Assembly: GCA_034211275.1 (NCBI GenBank)
Contig: JAXHTF010000046.1
Span: forward strand, 1 to 37,974
From: Acidobacteriota bacterium
Lineage (GTDB): Bacteria > Acidobacteriota > Thermoanaerobaculia > Multivoradales > JAHZIX01
Direction of reading: 5' to 3'
DNA: 37,974 nucleotides
Part shown: piece by piece, positions 34,951 to 37,974 of the stretch
Layout of the letters: the number at the start of each line of letters is the position of its first letter
Position numbering within the stretch: position 1 is the first letter of the stretch
Notes under the pieces: model-generated
What the model was told of the DNA's origin: nothing
The model's database searches: none
What the model saw: the letters and a program-made list of their open reading frames with translations, nothing else
Made by a program: the position numbers and the translations under genes

Positions 34951-35519
34951 AGCGTAGCTCCCCATTTTCGATCAGCCTGATCGCCCTGCTCGTCCTCATC
35001 CTCGTTTCCGCGGCCTGCGGAGGCGGCGGTGGGGGAGGCGGCGGTGGTGGTGGCGGCGGGCCCACCCCACCCTCGGCGAGCCTGACCTTCTCGCCTTCCA
35101 GCACCTCCGCCATCAACAGCATCACGCTGACTCGCACCAACGCCAGCAACACCGAGCTGTTGTTGGAGCTGCGAGCCAACAGCGTCGACGGGCTCTACGG
35201 CCTGTCCTTCGACCTCGACTTCCCGAGCAATCTGCTGCGCTTCGAGGACGCCATGGAGGGCGCGTTCCTGGCTTCCGGCGGCGTGCAGACCTCGTTTCAG
35301 GTGCAGGAGTCTCCGGCGGGCAACCTGGTGGTCGGCTTGACCCGGCTGGGTGCCGCCGGCGGCATCGGCGGCAGCGGAGACCTCATGACCCTGCGCTTCA
35401 CCGCCGTGGGCTCGGGCTCCGGCTCGCTCACGTTCGCCGCCAGCCAGGCCTTTGACAATCAGGGCCTGGGGCTACCGGGAGTCGCCTTCGGCGGCGGTAC
35501 GGTCCAGGTTCAGCTGTGA
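34947..35519 (+). CDS. Cohesin-like domain lipoprotein with poly-Gly linker
   Basis: A 190-residue predicted lipoprotein starting at TTG 34947, overlapping the def stop (TTGA), with AGGAGG upstream. The signal has a strong hydrophobic core and lipobox LVSAAC; the Cys is followed directly by 14 Gly residues, then a Pro/Thr linker. Residues about 60-190 resemble a cohesin-type beta-sandwich: LLLELRANSVDGLYGLSFDLDFPSNLLRFEDAMEG, NLVVGLTRLG, GSGDLMTLRFTAVGSGSG. Cohesins bind dockerin modules or act as surface adhesion modules in non-cellulolytic bacteria; no dockerin is seen in this window. Role unknown. Confidence 0.75.
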   Translation: MKRSSPFSISLIALLVLILVSAACGGGGGGGGGGGGGGPTPPSASLTFSPSSTSAINSITLTRTNASNTELLLELRANSVDGLYGLSFDLDFPSNLLRFEDAMEGAFLASGGVQTSFQVQESPAGNLVVGLTRLGAAGGIGGSGDLMTLRFTAVGSGSGSLTFAASQAFDNQGLGLPGVAFGGGTVQVQL

Positions 35520-35523
35520 TCAC

Positions 35524-35551
35524 CGGCCCTGCAGCGGGCCGCTTTGTTCTT
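35524..35551 (+). terminator. Possible terminator between lipoprotein and cysS
   Basis: CGGCCC (35524-35529) pairs with GGGCCG (35536-35541) around TGCAGC, followed by CTTTGTTCTT. A second small hairpin (TCCGC/GCGGA, 35555-35569) follows, just before the cysS Shine-Dalgarno. Partial termination or an attenuator-like leader are both possible. Confidence 0.4.
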
Positions 35552-35586
35552 GCATCCGCTGAGTGCGGACGATGGGGGAGAGAGGC

Positions 35587-37008
35587 GTGAAACAACCGGT
35601 TTTCTACAACACCATGGGGCGCAAACTCGAGCCTTTCGAGCCCCTCACCGAGGGTCAGGTGCGGCTCTACACCTGTGGCCCCACGGTCTACAACACGGTG
35701 CACATCGGCAATCTCCGCACCTTCCTCTTCGAGGATCTGCTGCGCCGTGCCCTGCGCTACCTGGGCTACGACGTGCAGCAGGTGATGAACCTCACCGACG
35801 TCGACGACAAGACCATCCGCGGCGCCCAGGAGCAGGGCGTCGAGCTGGACGAGTTCACCGCTCCTCACATCCAGAGTTTCTTCGAGGACCTGGACACCCT
35901 GGGGATGGAGCGGGCGGAGGAGTATCCGCGGGCCACGGAGCACGTGGAGCAGATGATCTCCATGATCGAGCAGCTCGTCGAGCGAGGCCACGCCTACGAG
36001 AAGGACGGCTCGGTGTGGTTCCGCATCGGCTCCGACGACGACTACGGCCGGCTCTCGGGCTTCGACCTGGATCAGGTGCGCCAGGGGGAGCGGGTGGCCA
36101 GCGACGAGTACGAAAAGGACGACGTCCGGGACTTCGTGCTGTGGAAGGGCGCCAAGGAAGGGGAGCCGAGTTGGGATTCCCCCTGGGGCCCGGGACGCCC
36201 GGGATGGCATATCGAGTGCTCCGCCATGAGCATGGAGTATCTCGGCGAGAGCTTCGACATCCACTGCGGCGGCGTCGACAACATCTTCCCCCACCACGAG
36301 AACGAGATCGCCCAGAGCGAGTGCGCCACCGGCGAGACTTTCTCCCGCTATTGGCTGCACTCGGAGCATCTCATCGTCGACGGCGAGAAGATGTCGAAGT
36401 CCCTGGGGAATTTCTACACCCTCCGGGAGCTGCTGGAGAAGGGCGTCGATCCGCGGGCCCTGCGCTATCTCTTCCTGTCGGTGCACTACCGCCAGAAGCT
36501 CAACTTCACCTTCGACTCCCTCGGCGCCGCCTCCGCAGCCCTCAAACGCCTCGACGAGCTCCGATTCCGCCTGGAGCATGCCCAAGAGCAGGGTCCCTCC
36601 CGTCCGGCGGTGCAGGAGGCCTGTGAGGAGCTCCTGGAGCGCTTCGGCGACGCCCTGGCGGACGACCTCAACATGTCCCGTGCCCTCGCGGAGCTCTTCG
36701 GATTCTTGAAGCGCATCAACCGCGCCATCGAGGACAAGCAGATGGGTGAGGGTGACGCCGCCCGGGCCCAGGGAGCCTTGGCGGAGGTGGACACGGTGCT
36801 GGGGGTTCTGGACCCGGCCAAATGGCCCGCTGTCGGCGAGGCAGCCTCCGGCCCCTCCGACGAGGAGATCCAATCTCTCGTCGACCAACGCACCGAAGCC
36901 CGCGCCGCCAAAGACTTCGCCACCGCCGACGAGCTCCGCGCTCGCCTCGACGAGCTGGGAATCATCTTGAAGGACGGCCCCGACGGGACGGTCTGGCGGC
37001 GGGGATGA
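35587..37008 (+). CDS. cysS: Cysteinyl-tRNA synthetase
   Basis: A 473-residue class I aminoacyl-tRNA synthetase charging tRNA-Cys. The HIGH-type motif is HIGN at 39-42 after the Zn-ligand Cys in CGPTVYN (C30). Further Zn-site residues are in WHIECSAMS and HCGGVDNIFPHHENE, and KMSKS is at 268-272. The DALR-type helical C-terminus ends in RARLDELGIILKDGPDGTVWRR, as in bacterial CysRS. The GTG at 35587 with GGGGGAG (35574-35580) gives the family N-terminus (MKQPVFYNT); ATG 35572 or GTG 35563 would add five to eight residues. Its TGA overlaps the YraN-family ATG (ATGA). Its cognate tRNA-Cys(GCA) lies only 700 bp downstream. Confidence 0.96.
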   Translation: MKQPVFYNTMGRKLEPFEPLTEGQVRLYTCGPTVYNTVHIGNLRTFLFEDLLRRALRYLGYDVQQVMNLTDVDDKTIRGAQEQGVELDEFTAPHIQSFFEDLDTLGMERAEEYPRATEHVEQMISMIEQLVERGHAYEKDGSVWFRIGSDDDYGRLSGFDLDQVRQGERVASDEYEKDDVRDFVLWKGAKEGEPSWDSPWGPGRPGWHIECSAMSMEYLGESFDIHCGGVDNIFPHHENEIAQSECATGETFSRYWLHSEHLIVDGEKMSKSLGNFYTLRELLEKGVDPRALRYLFLSVHYRQKLNFTFDSLGAASAALKRLDELRFRLEHAQEQGPSRPAVQEACEELLERFGDALADDLNMSRALAELFGFLKRINRAIEDKQMGEGDAARAQGALAEVDTVLGVLDPAKWPAVGEAASGPSDEEIQSLVDQRTEARAAKDFATADELRARLDELGIILKDGPDGTVWRRG

Positions 37009-37394
37009 GCCCCTCCCGCCGCCACTTCCAAAATCAACCCCACAACCGCGCCCGGGGCGCCGCGGCGGAGGAGGAGGCGCGGCGGTATTTGGTGCGGCAG
37101 GGCTACGAGATCGTCGCCTCCAACGCCGTCACCAAGGTCGGGGAGATCGACGTCGTGGCCCTCGATGGTGACACCCTCTGCTTCGTCGAGGTCAAGGCCC
37201 GGGCCAGTTTCGACTTCGGCCCCGCCATCGCTGCCGTCAACCCGCACAAACAACGCCGCCTGGCCCGCGCCGCCGCCCTCTACCTGGCCCTCAACCCCCA
37301 CGACGGCCCTTGCCGCTTCGATGTCGTCGGTCTCGACCCCGCTCCCGACGGCTGGGAGATCACCCTTCTGCGCAACGCGTTCGAGATCGGTTGA
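37005..37394 (+). CDS. YraN/UPF0102 family protein (endonuclease-like fold)
   Basis: A 129-residue protein of the UPF0102/YraN family, which has a Holliday-junction-resolvase-like restriction endonuclease fold. The motif order fits: RARGAAAEEEARRYLVRQGYEIV (helix with the acidic residue), then GEIDVVALDGDTLCFVEVKAR, containing the PD-(D/E)xK-type residues D, E and K. The biochemical role remains unclear in the family. The start lies inside the cysS stop (ATGA), indicating coupling. Confidence 0.88.
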   Translation: MSPSRRHFQNQPHNRARGAAAEEEARRYLVRQGYEIVASNAVTKVGEIDVVALDGDTLCFVEVKARASFDFGPAIAAVNPHKQRRLARAAALYLALNPHDGPCRFDVVGLDPAPDGWEITLLRNAFEIG

Positions 37395-37456
37395 GCCCTT
37401 GATTCTCAGGACTTTCTTGGGACTTTCGGGGATCTGGGAAAAGACCGCCGGAGCGC

Positions 37457-37486
37457 TTGACAGGCCGGTGACGACTTGGCTATCCT
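37457..37486 (+). promoter_or_regulatory. Promoter of the tRNA-Gly(GCC) gene
   Basis: TTGACA (37457-37462, perfect -35) and TATCCT (37481-37486) with an 18-bp spacer lie 13 bp before the tRNA 5' end, a compact stable-RNA promoter layout. Confidence 0.7.
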
Positions 37487-37499
37487 TTCGCCTCCGCGA

Positions 37500-37574
37500 G
37501 CGGGAATAGCTCAGCGGTAGAGCACAACCTTGCCAAGGTTGGGGTCGCGGGTTCGAACCCCGTTTCCCGCTCCA
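37500..37574 (+). tRNA. tRNA-Gly (anticodon GCC)
   Basis: The cloverleaf has acceptor GCGGGAA (37500-37506) with TTCCCGC (37564-37570), D-arm GCTC/GAGC, anticodon stem CAACC/GGTTG with loop TTGCCAA (anticodon GCC), and a T-loop TTCGAAC. CCA is encoded at 37572-37574. It reads GGC and GGU codons. Confidence 0.96.
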
Positions 37575-37636
37575 TTGACAGTCTAGCCAACACGCTCGGT
37601 GTCTCTCCGGCCCCGTACCGCGTGCTAAGATATAGG

Positions 37637-37658
37637 GGCCGCGCAAGCGGCCTCTTTT
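37637..37658 (+). terminator. Rho-independent terminator after tRNA-Gly(GCC)
   Basis: A perfect 6-bp GC stem GGCCGC (37637-37642) with a GCAA tetraloop and GCGGCC (37647-37652) is followed by TCTTTT. A further 7-bp hairpin (AAGTCGG/CCGACTT, 37669-37687) lies between it and tRNA-Cys. Confidence 0.75.
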
Positions 37659-37707
37659 GCCGTCCGGCAAGTCGGTCCCGCCGACTTCCCATCGGCAGTT
37701 CAGCTTT

Positions 37708-37782
37708 GGCGACGTAGCCAAGTGGCCAGGCGAAGGTCTGCAAAACCTTTATACGCGGGTTCGAATCCCGCCGTCGCCTCCA
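37708..37782 (+). tRNA. tRNA-Cys (anticodon GCA)
   Basis: Acceptor GGCGACG (37708-37714) pairs with CGTCGCC (37772-37778); the anticodon stem AAGGT/ACCTT has loop CTGCAAA (anticodon GCA); the T-arm is GCGGG/CCCGC with loop TTCGAAT. The discriminator base is T (U73), the identity element for CysRS, and CCA is encoded (37780-37782). Confidence 0.95.
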
Positions 37783-37934
37783 AAGCTTTTCTCTCTCCTT
37801 TTGCCTCTACCCCCCACCTTCTCCGTATCTTTGTCTGAGCCCTGCTCGGTAGGTCCTCGCTGCGTCCATTGCCATTTTTCTCGGGCATTGGACCGGCGTG
37901 CCCATAGCTGGAAGTAGGAAGAGTGAATACGAAG

Positions 37935-37974
37935 CGCCCGCGGAGCTGGGTTCTTCAAACCTGCTCCGCGGGCG
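37935..37974. other. Strong inverted repeat at the window edge
   Basis: A perfect 12-bp stem, CGCCCGCGGAGC (37935-37946) and GCTCCGCGGGCG (37963-37974), encloses 16 bases (with partial inner pairing). It ends exactly at the window edge, so a following T-run cannot be seen. It is probably a terminator or the edge of a larger repeat. The 37783-37934 stretch holds no gene that can be supported. Confidence 0.55.

Noticed and set aside
34989-35070. Phase-variable poly-Gly tract in the cohesin-like lipoprotein.
   Set aside because: Gly codons are mixed (GGA, GGC, GGT, GGG), so there is no long homopolymer or simple repeat likely to slip out of frame.
35520-35586. T-box or other riboswitch controlling cysS.
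   Set aside because: The leader is only about 67 bases with two short hairpins and no T-box consensus, so there is not enough sequence for a tRNA-sensing leader.

Overview
This is a GC-rich, densely coded bacterial chromosome segment with no sign of prophage, insertion sequence, integron or CRISPR array. The gene mix suggests a Gram-negative member of the Acidobacteriota or a similarly deep-branching phylum. It includes several lipoproteins, a FecR/DUF6600-type surface protein, a bactofilin, an O-antigen-ligase-like protein, an NtrY-like kinase, an FHA enhancer-binding-like regulator and a GYF-AIM24 fusion. The phylum is an inference from family content and cannot be proved here. GTG and TTG starts are frequent, and at least seven neighbouring gene pairs overlap by exactly 4 bp (NTGA), so translational coupling is a dominant organising feature.

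Layout. 1-3641 (minus): a multi-pass GT-C-like membrane protein and an O-antigen-ligase-like polymerase/ligase, divergent from an extended-SDR sugar epimerase (3882), an unknown lipoprotein and an AidB-like acyl-CoA dehydrogenase (to 7466). 7500-11385 (minus): hemE, a hemG/hemY-type protoporphyrinogen oxidase and a lipid-anchored sulfatase-fold protein whose nucleophile position is Thr. 11409-14988 (plus): an FHA/AAA+/Fis regulator with a badly degraded ATPase, then urocanate hydratase. 15017-20787: a 1396-residue NtrY-like sensor kinase coupled to a large lipoprotein of unknown function. 20977-23939: an exported S9 prolyl-oligopeptidase-family peptidase coupled to a glutaminyl cyclase. 24173-25201: a GYF-AIM24 fusion. 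25372-25852: a small orphan gene divergent from tRNA-Gly(CCC). 25955-27666: bactofilin coupled to alanine dehydrogenase, followed by a cluster of REP-like palindromes. 27946-33028 (minus): an RluD-type pseudouridine synthase, a ThiE/TenI-like protein, a small membrane protein, and a 1030-residue exported protein with an SR-protein-like Arg/Ser tail. 33318-37394 (plus): a TPR-cNMP-binding protein, peptide deformylase, a cohesin-like lipoprotein, CysRS and a YraN-family protein. 37500-37782: tRNA-Gly(GCC) and tRNA-Cys(GCA).

Themes. Peptide and amino-acid use is suggested by the S9 peptidase, glutaminyl cyclase, urocanase and alanine dehydrogenase, possibly tied to the NtrY-like kinase (inference). 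The envelope is represented by the glycan genes, several lipoproteins, bactofilin and the Arg/Ser-tailed protein. The most unusual observations are the bacterial SR-like secreted protein built of 12-residue (36-bp) repeats, the degenerate enhancer-binding protein, the Thr-type sulfatase-fold protein, the short tandem repeats that duplicate the last codons and stop codon of two unrelated genes, and the REP-like palindrome cluster at 27723-27859. No gene-free stretch exceeds about 290 bases.
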